Assembly: GCA_946545035.1 (NCBI GenBank)
Contig: CAMNND010000041.1
Coordinates: 1 to 8,744, forward strand
Reading direction: 5' to 3'
From: an uncultured Clostridium sp.
GTDB lineage: Bacteria > Bacillota > Clostridia > TANB77 > CAG-508
DNA: 8,744 nt
The notes beneath the pieces are model-generated. The model searched no databases. It saw only the letters and a program-made list of their open reading frames with translations, and had not been told where the DNA came from. Position 1 is the first letter of the stretch, and every line of letters starts with the position of its first letter. The position numbers and the translations under genes are program-made. Below, piece by piece: positions 1-6,212 of this stretch.

Positions 1-1403
1 TTTCCATATATTTTATCAGCTCTTGCTTTTTCAACATTAAGCATTTTTCCCCATAGTGGTAAGATGGCTTGATATCTTCTATCTCTTCCTTGCTTAGCTG
101 ATCCACCTGCAGAATCTCCCTCGACTATATAAACTTCACATTCTTCTGCATTTTTGCTTGAACAATCTGCTAATTTTCCAGGAAGTGTTGTTGTCTCAAG
201 GGATGTTTTTCTTCTTACAAGCTCTCTTGCTTTTCTTGCTGCTTCCCTAGCTCTTGAAGCGCTAACACATTTTTCTAATATTGCTTTTGCAATATTGGGA
301 TTTTCTTCTAGATACGTAGCTAATGCTTCATTCACTAGACTTTGTACAATTCCTCCAACGTTACTATTTCCTAATTTTGTTTTAGTTTGTCCCTCAAATT
401 GAGGCTCTCTTACTTTTACTGAAATAACAGCTGTAATACCTTCTCTGATATCTTCACCTTGAAGATTTCCATCTTTATCTTTTAAGATATTGTGAGACTT
501 TGCATAATCATTAAATGTTTTTGTTAATGCTCTTTTAAATCCTTCTAAGTGAGTTCCACCTTCAACTGTATTAATATTATTAACAAAAGAATAAATATTT
601 TCTGAATAAGCACTTGTATATTGGAAAGCAATTTCTACTGGAACCTCTCCATCAACTTTTTCAATATATATTGGCTTTGGATTTATTTTTTCTTTACTTT
701 CATTTAAGTATTCTACAAAAGAATTTAAACCACCTTCATAACAAAATTCAGCTTTTTTAGGTGTTTCTCCTCTTTTATCTTCTATACTTATAAATAGTCC
801 TTTTGTTAAAAAAGCCATTTCTCTGAATCTATTTTCCAAAGTATCATAGTCATATTCTAGAGTTTCAAAAATAGTATCATCAGCTAAAAATCTAACTTTT
901 GTTCCAGTTTCATTTGAGTCTCCTATTCTTTTTAAGCTTTGAACCGTTTTTCCTTTTTCAAATTTCATTTGGTGTATTCCGCCATCTCTTTGTATTGTTA
1001 CTTCTACCCAATTTGATAAGGCATTAACAACAGAAGCACCAACACCATGAAGACCGCCAGATACTTTATATCCACTGTCTCCTCCAAATTTTCCTCCAGC
1101 ATTTAATTGCGTGTATACTGTTTCTGCTGCTGAAATTTTTGTTTTCTTGTGTATATCAATTGGAATACCTCTACCATTATCTTCAACACAAATTATATTT
1201 CCAGGTTCTATTTCAATTTTTATTTTTGTACAGTAACCAGCAAGAGCTTCATCAACAGCATTATCCACTATTTCGTATACTAAATGATGTAATCCTCTGA
1301 TTGAAACACTACCGATATACATACCTGGTCTTTTTCTAACATGCTCAATTCCATCTAATACTTGAATTTGCTCTGCATTATACTCGTGCTCAAACTTTTC
1401 CAT
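1..1403 (-). CDS. gyrB: DNA gyrase subunit B, 5' part (C-terminal end outside the window)
   Basis: ATPase subunit of DNA gyrase, which with GyrA introduces negative supercoils ahead of replication forks. The frame is open from ATG at 1403 to the window edge: 467 residues of a family usually about 640 long, so roughly the last quarter is missing to the left. Seen: the GHKL ATP-binding motif EIVDNAVDEA with catalytic Glu44 and Asn48; the G-box DNGRGIP (75-81); the GGLHGVGASVVNALS lid segment (about 116-130); the transducer region; and the Toprim motif EGDSAGG (428-434), whose first Glu is the metal-binding catalytic residue. The following ILPLWGKMLNVEKAR segment identifies a type IIA GyrB; Trp sits where E. 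coli has Lys. The start is supported by an AAAGGA ribosome-binding site (1413-1418) 9 nt upstream. ParE is the alternative, but the position next to recF and dnaN argues for GyrB. gyrA would be expected just beyond the left edge. Confidence 0.97.
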   Translation of the reverse strand, partial: MEKFEHEYNAEQIQVLDGIEHVRKRPGMYIGSVSIRGLHHLVYEIVDNAVDEALAGYCTKIKIEIEPGNIICVEDNGRGIPIDIHKKTKISAAETVYTQLNAGGKFGGDSGYKVSGGLHGVGASVVNALSNWVEVTIQRDGGIHQMKFEKGKTVQSLKRIGDSNETGTKVRFLADDTIFETLEYDYDTLENRFREMAFLTKGLFISIEDKRGETPKKAEFCYEGGLNSFVEYLNESKEKINPKPIYIEKVDGEVPVEIAFQYTSAYSENIYSFVNNINTVEGGTHLEGFKRALTKTFNDYAKSHNILKDKDGNLQGEDIREGITAVISVKVREPQFEGQTKTKLGNSNVGGIVQSLVNEALATYLEENPNIAKAILEKCVSASRAREAARKARELVRRKTSLETTTLPGKLADCSSKNAEECEVYIVEGDSAGGSAKQGRDRRYQAILPLWGKMLNVEKARADKIYG

Positions 1404-1490
1404 TTAATTCATTCCTTTCATCGAATTTTGTATAATAAAAATAGATTATTTATTTCTATTTTTTTATCATTTATATTTTTATTAAATAAT
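1404..1490. other. recF-gyrB intergenic spacer with AT-rich inverted repeat
   Basis: An 87-bp spacer, almost all A/T. It contains a perfect 9-bp inverted repeat, AAAAATAGA (1437-1445) and TCTATTTTT (1455-1463), with a 9-nt loop. There are only two G-C pairs, so as RNA it would be weak; I would not call it a terminator in either direction. The gyrB ribosome-binding site lies at 1413-1418. No remB (DUF370) gene is present, although many Firmicutes carry one here. I could not identify a convincing promoter, so gyrB may be read through from recF. Confidence 0.5.
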
Positions 1491-2564
1491 TTATTTAATT
1501 TTTTCTATTTTTCCATTTATTACATGATAAATGTTACTATCAATATCATTTATTTTTAATATATCTGTACAGGTAACAAATACTTGTGTTTCTCCTATAT
1601 TGTTTAATAAATTATTTCTTCTTTCTTCATCTAATTCGGACATAAAATCATCTAATAATAAAATTGGATTTTCTCCAATTTCATCTTTTATTACTTGCAA
1701 TTCAGACATTTTTAAAGATAAAATTGCAGTTCTATTTTGTCCTTGAGACCCATAAATACTCACATTATTATCATTTAAATATATAATAAAATCATCTCTA
1801 TGAATTCCTTTTGTAGTTGCTCCCCTAATTATATCAATTTTTTTATTTTCTTTCAATGTTGAATAAAAATTTTCTTTATTTTTAAAATCTGAAATATATT
1901 CAATTTTTATTTCTTCATTATTATTAGTAATTTTTTTATGAATTTCATTTATTTTATTTTTTATTTTTTCAATAAATTCTTTTCTATAATTAAATATTTT
2001 TTCTCCAAATTCAACTAATTTTAAATCCCAAATATCTAACATTTCTGAATTTTTATTTTCTAATTTTATTTGTTTTAAATATATATTTCTTTGTTCTAAA
2101 ATTTTAGCATACATATTTAAGCAATAAATATAATTTGGTCTTAGTTGAGAAATCATCATATCTAAAAATCTACGTCTCATTTTAGGACCATTCTTTAAAA
2201 TATTAATATCATCAGGAGTAAATAAAACAATATTTATTTTTCCAATTAATTCACTTAATTTTTTTGTTTTTATTCCATTTAAATATATTTCTTTTTTATC
2301 AGAAATATCAATTTTTATTTTTCCATCTCTATCACTTTTTTCATAATTAATTTCTATATTTAGGAAATCTTCATTAAATTTAATCATTTCTTTATCTTTA
2401 TTTGATCTAAAAGACTTTCCTATTGCACATAAAAATATTGATTCTATAATATTTGTTTTTCCCTGAGCATTATTACCGTAAAAAATATTAATATTTTTAT
2501 TGAGTTTTAAATTTAAATCTTCATAATTCCTAAAATTTTTAATTTTCAAATTAGTTATTAACAT
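1491..2564 (-). CDS. recF: DNA replication and repair protein RecF
   Basis: SMC/Rad50-like ABC ATPase that acts with RecO and RecR to load RecA onto single-stranded gaps and at stalled forks; cytoplasmic and nucleoid-associated. The protein is 357 aa, close to the usual 360-375. Seen: N-terminal MLITNLKIKNFRNYEDL, typical of the family; Walker A GNNAQGKT (30-37); the ABC-type signature YGSQGQ (271-276); and Walker B LLLDD followed by FMSELD (about 302-312), with the D-loop. The middle region is Lys/Asn/Ile-rich and helical, as expected for the lever arm. ATG at 2564 is preceded by AAGAGG (2571-2576) with a 6-nt spacer. The gene lies 29 bp downstream of dnaN, with a perfect DnaA box between them, and 87 bp upstream of gyrB, so co-transcription with dnaN is likely. 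The codons are very AT-rich but like those of the neighbours. Confidence 0.97.
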   Translation of the reverse strand: MLITNLKIKNFRNYEDLNLKLNKNINIFYGNNAQGKTNIIESIFLCAIGKSFRSNKDKEMIKFNEDFLNIEINYEKSDRDGKIKIDISDKKEIYLNGIKTKKLSELIGKINIVLFTPDDINILKNGPKMRRRFLDMMISQLRPNYIYCLNMYAKILEQRNIYLKQIKLENKNSEMLDIWDLKLVEFGEKIFNYRKEFIEKIKNKINEIHKKITNNNEEIKIEYISDFKNKENFYSTLKENKKIDIIRGATTKGIHRDDFIIYLNDNNVSIYGSQGQNRTAILSLKMSELQVIKDEIGENPILLLDDFMSELDEERRNNLLNNIGETQVFVTCTDILKINDIDSNIYHVINGKIEKIK

Positions 2565-2577
2565 ATTGTGCCTCTTT

Positions 2578-2586
2578 TGTGGATAA
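2578..2586 (-). promoter_or_regulatory. Isolated perfect DnaA box between dnaN and recF
   Basis: TGTGGATAA on the plus strand is the exact reverse complement of the consensus DnaA box TTATCCACA. It lies in the 29-bp dnaN-recF gap, one base from the recF ribosome-binding site, and more than 1.1 kb from the main box cluster. The match is certain. Its role, whether in transcription control, DnaA titration or extra origin binding, is inference. Confidence 0.75.
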
Positions 2587-2593
2587 CTATTTA

Positions 2594-3709
2594 TTATTCT
2601 TTCATTCTGATAGGTAAAATCATATAAACATAGTCACCTTCATCAACTGGTCTAATAATACTTGGTGAAATGCTTGTACCAAAATCGATAAAAATTTCTT
2701 CATCGTCTATACATCTGCACGCATCTAAGAAGTATTTTGGATTAAATCCTACTTCAAGATTTTTTCCTTCTGTTGATACTATCATTTCCTCTTTTGCATC
2801 ACCAGTTTGATTTGTACATGATATTATAATTTTTCCTATATCAATTGAAACTTTTACTGGGTATTTTTTTTCTCTTTCAATACTTGACGATGATATTAAT
2901 GATATTCTTTCAAAACAATTCAATAGATTAATTCTATTAACTCTTATTCTAGTTTCCCACGTTTCAGGAATTACACTTGAATAATTTAAAAATTCACCAT
3001 CAAGTAATCTTGTTACAATTTTACAATTTTCTAATTCAAAAAGGGCTTGATTTTTTGCAACTCCTATTTTAATAACATCAAATGAATCTGCTAATATTTT
3101 ATTTATTTCATTTAACGTTCTACCTGGAATAACAGCTTTAAAATCATTTACTTTTGATTGTAAATATTTACTTTTCCATGCTAATCTAAAACCATCAACA
3201 GCTACTACATTTAACTTATTATTAATAATTTCAAATAAACAGCCTGTAAATATTGGTCTGTTTTCTTCTGTACTCACTGCAAATATTGTTCTTCTAATCA
3301 TCTCTTTTAAAATATTTTGCTCTATTTGAATAGAATTTTCAATATTAATTTGTGGTAATTCTGGAAATTCATTTGGATTCATTGTAGCTAATTTATATAA
3401 TGAGCCTTCACATTCTATTACTAATAAGTTATTTTCATTAACGTATATTGTTATTTCTGTATTAGGTAGTTTTCTTATTATTTCACTAAACATTGTAGCG
3501 TTAATAACAATTGCTCCTTCTTCTTTTACTTCACAACTTATTATATATTCTATACCGATTTCTAAATCATATGTTGTTAATTTTACTTCATTATTATTTG
3601 TTTGAATAAGTATTCCTTCTAATATAGGATTATTTGGTTTAGAAGCTACAGCTTTTGTTACGGAATTAAGTGCTTTAATTATATTTTCTTTTTCACAAAT
3701 AATTTTCAT
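2594..3709 (-). CDS. dnaN: DNA polymerase III beta subunit (sliding clamp)
   Basis: Ring-forming processivity clamp that tethers DNA polymerase III and many repair and regulatory proteins to DNA. The product is 371 aa, within the normal range (about 366-380), and spans the three similar clamp domains. Family landmarks include the N-terminus MKIICEKENIIKAL with a following NNPILEGILI strand, the NPNEFPELP segment near residue 120, TEENRPIFTGCLFEI opening the second domain region, and the C-terminal DEGDYVYMILPIRM. Start choice: an in-frame TTG lies six bases upstream at 3715, but it sits only 3 nt from the ribosome-binding site AAAGGAGA (3718-3725). ATG at 3709 has a 9-nt spacer and aligns with the usual MKF/MKI start, so I use it. 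The AT-rich unwinding element of oriC abuts this ribosome-binding site. The usual yaaA/rlbA gene does not follow; recF comes directly after. Confidence 0.98.
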   Translation of the reverse strand: MKIICEKENIIKALNSVTKAVASKPNNPILEGILIQTNNNEVKLTTYDLEIGIEYIISCEVKEEGAIVINATMFSEIIRKLPNTEITIYVNENNLLVIECEGSLYKLATMNPNEFPELPQINIENSIQIEQNILKEMIRRTIFAVSTEENRPIFTGCLFEIINNKLNVVAVDGFRLAWKSKYLQSKVNDFKAVIPGRTLNEINKILADSFDVIKIGVAKNQALFELENCKIVTRLLDGEFLNYSSVIPETWETRIRVNRINLLNCFERISLISSSSIEREKKYPVKVSIDIGKIIISCTNQTGDAKEEMIVSTEGKNLEVGFNPKYFLDACRCIDDEEIFIDFGTSISPSIIRPVDEGDYVYMILPIRMKE

Positions 3710-3722
3710 TTTCAACGTCTCC

Positions 3723-3787
3723 TTTATTAATAATAAATAAATATATTTAGTAGTAGTAGTAGTAGGTACTGTGGATTATGTGGATAA
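3723..3787 (-). other. Basal unwinding module: tandem DnaA boxes, DnaA-trios and AT-rich DUE
   Basis: Read on the minus strand, the order is: perfect DnaA box (3779-3787), directly abutting one-mismatch box TAATCCACA (3770-3778), short spacer (3766-3769), the trinucleotide CTA six times (3748-3765), then an uninterrupted A/T stretch overlapping and following it (3723-3749). The plus strand therefore carries TAG repeats, which read 3'-GAT-5' leading away from the boxes. This is the DnaA-trio motif established in Bacillus subtilis, where DnaA assembles from double-stranded boxes onto one strand to open the duplex. The match in order, polarity and spacing is close. The functional assignment is by homology of architecture, not tested here. 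Confidence 0.9.
3748..3765 (+). repeat. (TAG)6 trinucleotide tract, DnaA-trio
   Basis: Six perfect consecutive TAG units. The next in-phase triplet toward dnaN (3745-3747, ATT) breaks the pattern, and the flank toward the boxes is G-T-A-C (3766-3769). It is interpreted as the single-strand DnaA recognition element rather than a random microsatellite, because it lies exactly between the tandem boxes and the A/T stretch and has the expected strand polarity. Confidence 0.88.
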
Positions 3788-4027
3788 CTATGTGTATAAC
3801 CATATTCCCTAGGTGTTTTTGTGTTGATAATTTTGTGGAAAATTATACAACTTATCCACAGGAAAAAAATCAATATGTGGAAAACTAACTTATCCACAAC
3901 TTTTCCACACACTATCCACACATACCCTGTGGATATCTTATCAAGCGCTTCCGTAAGGCTTAATAGAGGTCGATTTTAGAATGAGAACAATTTTTTGGGC
4001 TAATTTGCTCTTTATATTGATATCATA

Positions 4028-5362
4028 CTATTTATCATCTAATAAAATGTTTTTCACACTTTCCACAATTAGTTTGGTATTTGAATTTTCTTTCATGTCG
4101 GATTCGATTTTATTACATGCATGCATAACGGTTGTATGATCTCTTTTTCCAAAATCTTTTCCTATTTGAGGTAGAGACATTTGGGCAACATTTCTACATA
4201 AGTACATTGCTATTTGTCTTGGAAAAGCAATATCATTTGATCTTTTTGATCCTCTTAAATCTTTTGCACTTATGTTAAAATATTTAGCAACTGTATCTTG
4301 AATAAATTCCGAAGATATTACTTTTTCTTGCTGTGCAACTATATCGTTAATAGCTCTTTCTGCCATTTCTATGGTTATTGGACTATTTGTTAATGAAGAA
4401 GTTGCAATCAACTTATTTAAAGTACCTTCAAGTTCTCTAATATTTGAATCTATTCTTGTGGCTATATTAGATAATATTTCATCATCAACAATTATATTAT
4501 CTAATTGTGCTTTCTTTCTTAATATAGCTAAACGTGTTTCATAATCTGGATTTGAAATATCCGCAATTAAGCCCCATTCAAATCTTGATTTTAATCTATC
4601 TTCTAATAAAGGAATATCTTTTGGAGGTTTATCACTTGATAAAATAATTTGTTTTCCACTTTCGTGTAGTGTGTTAAAAGTGTGGAAAAATTCTTCCTGT
4701 ATTCTTTCTTTACCAGCAATAAATTGAATATCATCAATTAAAAGAACGTCTACATTTCTATACTTTTCTTTAAATTGCGCACTTGTATTGTCTTTAATTG
4801 CATTAATAAGTTGGTTAGTGAATTTTTCTGATGTAACATATAGTATGTTAGAATTCTTATTTTTTCTCAGAATAGAATTTCCAATTGCATGCATTAAGTG
4901 AGTTTTCCCTAAACCAACTCCTCCATATATAAACAATGGATTATAAGATGTTGCTGGTGCTTCAGCTACAGCAAGAGCAGCAGCATGGGCAAATCTATTA
5001 TTGTTACCAACAACAAATGAATCAAATGTGTATTTAGGATTTAATGTAGGGTTTGAATTGCCATACGAAGCTTCAACAGGAAAATTTTGCTCTGGCAAAG
5101 TTGCCAATTCTTCTTTCGAAACTATTGAAACGATGCAATCTTTATTTGTTATAAAATTAAATGTATTGGTTAGTAAATCACCATATCTAGATTGTATAGA
5201 ATCTTTTTTGTATGATGTTGATGTAACTAATACTACATTATTATTATCAAAACTTTGGATTTCTAAGTCTTTTATCCATGTTTCGTATGATATTTTTGTT
5301 GTTTCATCTTTTAATAACTCTTTTGCTTTTGTTAAAAGTTCGTTTAATTCGTTTTGCATCAT
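4028..5362 (-). CDS. dnaA: Chromosomal replication initiator protein DnaA
   Basis: AAA+ ATPase that binds DnaA boxes, opens oriC and recruits the replicative helicase; it also acts as a transcription factor. The product is 444 aa, normal for Firmicutes. Domain I (about 1-85) has the conserved Trp29 in YETWIKDLEI. Domain II is a short linker (about 86-108). Domain III has the family start NPKYTFDSFVVGNNNRFAHA, Walker A GGVGLGKT (147-154), Walker B VLLIDD (206-211) followed by IQFIAGKE, and the arginine-finger region LLEDRLKSRFEWGL. Domain IV carries the DNA-recognition signature with RDHTTVMH (407-414). The start at 5362 is supported by AAGGA (5371-5375) with an 8-nt spacer; a second Met follows directly at 5359. 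The stop is TAG. DnaA boxes flank the gene on both sides, and those upstream lie in its leader, suggesting autoregulation. Confidence 0.99.
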   Translation of the reverse strand: MMQNELNELLTKAKELLKDETTKISYETWIKDLEIQSFDNNNVVLVTSTSYKKDSIQSRYGDLLTNTFNFITNKDCIVSIVSKEELATLPEQNFPVEASYGNSNPTLNPKYTFDSFVVGNNNRFAHAAALAVAEAPATSYNPLFIYGGVGLGKTHLMHAIGNSILRKNKNSNILYVTSEKFTNQLINAIKDNTSAQFKEKYRNVDVLLIDDIQFIAGKERIQEEFFHTFNTLHESGKQIILSSDKPPKDIPLLEDRLKSRFEWGLIADISNPDYETRLAILRKKAQLDNIIVDDEILSNIATRIDSNIRELEGTLNKLIATSSLTNSPITIEMAERAINDIVAQQEKVISSEFIQDTVAKYFNISAKDLRGSKRSNDIAFPRQIAMYLCRNVAQMSLPQIGKDFGKRDHTTVMHACNKIESDMKENSNTKLIVESVKNILLDDK

Positions 5363-5509
5363 CTCTCAAATCCTTCCAAAATTAAAGTTTTGAAAGTTAT
5401 CCACAGGGTTATCCACATATGTTGATAAATGTCCACAAACTGTGGATAACTCAATAAAAACAACCATGAAAAAATCTTTCAAAACCAGTATTCCCTATCT
5501 TTTTTGTAT

Positions 5510-5539
5510 ATAATATCAAAACATGTTGTTAATAGTCAA
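5510..5539 (-). promoter_or_regulatory. Predicted sigma-A promoter of dnaA
   Basis: On the minus strand, -35 TTGACT (5539-5534) and -10 TATTAT (5515-5510) are separated by 18 bp; each hexamer differs from consensus at one base. Transcription would start near 5503, giving a leader of about 140 nt that contains all five DnaA boxes of this gap. DnaA bound there could repress its own gene, as known in other bacteria; for this genome that is inference. Confidence 0.65.
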
Positions 5540-5577
5540 TAAAATTTATAAAATATTTTGAAAATTCAAAATAACTA

Positions 5578-5607
5578 TTGACATAAGCTAAATAACGGTT
5601 GTATAAT
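5578..5607 (+). promoter_or_regulatory. Strong sigma-A promoter of the rpmH operon
   Basis: Perfect -35 TTGACA (5578-5583) and perfect -10 TATAAT (5602-5607), separated by 18 bp. The start site would be near 5614, leaving a leader of roughly 60 nt before rpmH. Both hexamers match consensus exactly, as expected for a highly expressed ribosomal protein gene. It faces away from the dnaA promoter. Confidence 0.85.
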
Positions 5608-5676
5608 TGTAACGTTCATAAATAATTTAAGGAAATTATTATATAAATAAGATATATACTAGGAGGTGCTAAATAG

Positions 5677-5811
5677 ATGAAAAGAACATTCCAACCTAAG
5701 AACAGACAAATGAAAAAAGAACATGGATTTTTAAAGAGAATGAGCACAAGATCTGGAAGAAATGTAATAAAAGCTAGACGTGCTAAAGGAAGAGCAAAAT
5801 TAAGTGCTTAG
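5677..5811 (+). CDS. rpmH: 50S ribosomal protein L34
   Basis: A small, very basic protein of the large ribosomal subunit, 44 aa, the usual bacterial L34 length. The translation begins MKRTFQPKNRQMKKEHGFLK, continues with the family hallmark RMSTRSGRNVIKARRAKGR and ends in KLSA; nearly a third of the residues are Lys or Arg. ATG at 5677 is preceded by AGGAGGTG (5661-5668), the strongest ribosome-binding site in the window, at suitable distance. It is the first gene of the rightward operon, behind a consensus promoter, and is followed by a small intrinsic terminator before rnpA. This rpmH-rnpA pairing next to dnaA is conserved across bacteria. Confidence 0.98.
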   Translation: MKRTFQPKNRQMKKEHGFLKRMSTRSGRNVIKARRAKGRAKLSA

Positions 5812-5818
5812 TTAAATT

Positions 5819-5845
5819 GGAACCAGTTAAAAATGGTTCTTTTTT
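5819..5845 (+). terminator. Intrinsic terminator/attenuator between rpmH and rnpA
   Basis: GAACCA (5820-5825) pairs with TGGTTC (5834-5839) around an 8-nt A-rich loop; a G-T wobble (5819/5840) can extend the stem. A run of six T follows (5840-5845). The short stem suggests partial termination, giving much more rpmH than rnpA message while allowing read-through into the rest of the operon. Efficiency is inferred. Confidence 0.75.
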
Positions 5846-5860
5846 AAAATAAAGGAAAGA

Positions 5861-6211
5861 TTGAATTTTTTTATGAGAAAAGTAAAAACACTAAAAAAGA
5901 ATTATGAGTTTAAAAATGTTTTATCAAAAGGAAAATTCTATATTTCACATCACATAGTAATGTATGTTAAAGACAATAACAAAAAAGATAATTTTATAGG
6001 TATAGCCGTTAGTACAAAAGTTGGTAATGCCGTAAATAGGAATCGTATTAAAAGGCTAATTAGAGAGAGCTATAGATATGAGAAAGATAAAATTAAAAAA
6101 GGAAATGATATTGTTTTTATGTGGAATAAAAAATCAGATATAGAAAATATTAATTTTAAAATTATTCATAAAGAAATAATAGACTTATTTGATAAAGCAA
6201 ATATGGTGTAA
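5861..6211 (+). CDS. rnpA: Ribonuclease P protein component
   Basis: Protein subunit that assists the catalytic RNase P RNA in removing 5' leaders from pre-tRNAs. The product is 116 aa, typical (about 110-125). Family features: LKKNYEFKNVLSKGK near the N-terminus, the conserved basic signature RNRIKRLIRE (60-69) that contacts the RNA, followed by SYR, and a DIVFMW strand. The start is uncertain. TTG at 5861 lies 4 nt after the AAAGGA site (5851-5856), while ATG at 5873 (giving MRKVKTLKKNYEF) is 16 nt away, too far for that site. The family N-terminus is compatible with either. I keep the TTG start with modest confidence; the identity itself is not in doubt. The gene ends 1 bp before yidD. Confidence 0.95.
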   Translation: MNFFMRKVKTLKKNYEFKNVLSKGKFYISHHIVMYVKDNNKKDNFIGIAVSTKVGNAVNRNRIKRLIRESYRYEKDKIKKGNDIVFMWNKKSDIENINFKIIHKEIIDLFDKANMV

Positions 6212-6212
6212 A

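Larger units (their letters stand above)
3710..4027. other. oriC: Replication origin, dnaA-dnaN part (oriC2) with eleven DnaA boxes
   Basis: This 318-bp gap has no credible gene and is packed with DnaA boxes. Perfect TTATCCACA or its complement: 3779-3787 (minus), 3852-3860 (plus), 3890-3898 (plus). One-mismatch copies: 3770-3778, 3791-3799, 3822-3830, 3834-3842, 3876-3884 and 3928-3936 on the minus strand; 3901-3909 and 3912-3920 on the plus strand. The unwinding module (trios plus A/T stretch) is at the dnaN end. The dnaA-proximal part, 3937-4027, has no boxes. It holds a bulged hairpin, AAGC(G)CTT and AAGGCTT with a CCGT loop (3943-3961), but no T-tract follows it on the minus strand, so it is not an obvious dnaA terminator. 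I saw no convincing separate dnaN promoter; read-through from dnaA is plausible. No Spo0A-type TGTCGAA site was seen. Confidence 0.95.
5363..5676. other. oriC: Replication origin, dnaA-rpmH part (oriC1) with DnaA boxes
   Basis: A 314-bp gap between divergent dnaA and rpmH, with no gene inside. Five DnaA boxes cluster at the dnaA end. Perfect copies are at 5397-5405 and 5409-5417 on the plus strand and at 5441-5449 on the minus strand. TGTTGATAA (5420-5428) has one mismatch, and ATGTCCACA (5429-5437) has two. The dnaA ribosome-binding site is at 5371-5375. The central part (about 5500-5660) is very A/T-rich and carries the two divergent promoters. No TAG/DnaA-trio run is present here, so duplex opening is more likely at the dnaN-proximal part. 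Confidence 0.92.

Noticed and set aside
154..402. Plus-strand open frame of 82 codons
   Set aside because: Antisense to the clearly conserved gyrB Toprim and transducer region.
1261..1269. TTATCCACT, a near DnaA box inside gyrB
   Set aside because: It encodes the invariant DNAVDEA ATP-binding motif, so the codons explain it.
1437..1463. 9-bp inverted repeat as a recF or gyrB terminator
   Set aside because: The stem is nearly all A-T and lies between genes read in the same direction; too weak to call.
1362..1746. Two plus-strand open frames over the gyrB start and the recF end
   Set aside because: Low-complexity Phe/Leu/Ile/Ser translations antisense to real genes and AT-rich spacer; no independent support.
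3748..3765. (TAG)6 as a neutral microsatellite
   Set aside because: Its position and polarity between tandem DnaA boxes and the A/T stretch match the DnaA-trio element.
3727..3921. Minus-strand open frame of 64 codons inside the dnaA-dnaN gap
   Set aside because: It is made of DnaA boxes and the TAG repeat (read as a run of Leu), has no ribosome-binding site of note and no family resemblance; origin DNA explains it.
3943..3961. Bulged hairpin downstream of dnaA as an intrinsic terminator
   Set aside because: No T-run follows on the minus strand.
4681..4689. TGTGGAAAA, a one-mismatch DnaA box inside dnaA
   Set aside because: It encodes conserved Phe-His codons and stands alone; a chance match is adequate.
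5001..5393. Plus-strand open frame of 130 codons
   Set aside because: Antisense to the dnaA domain I-III coding sequence, with no upstream signals.
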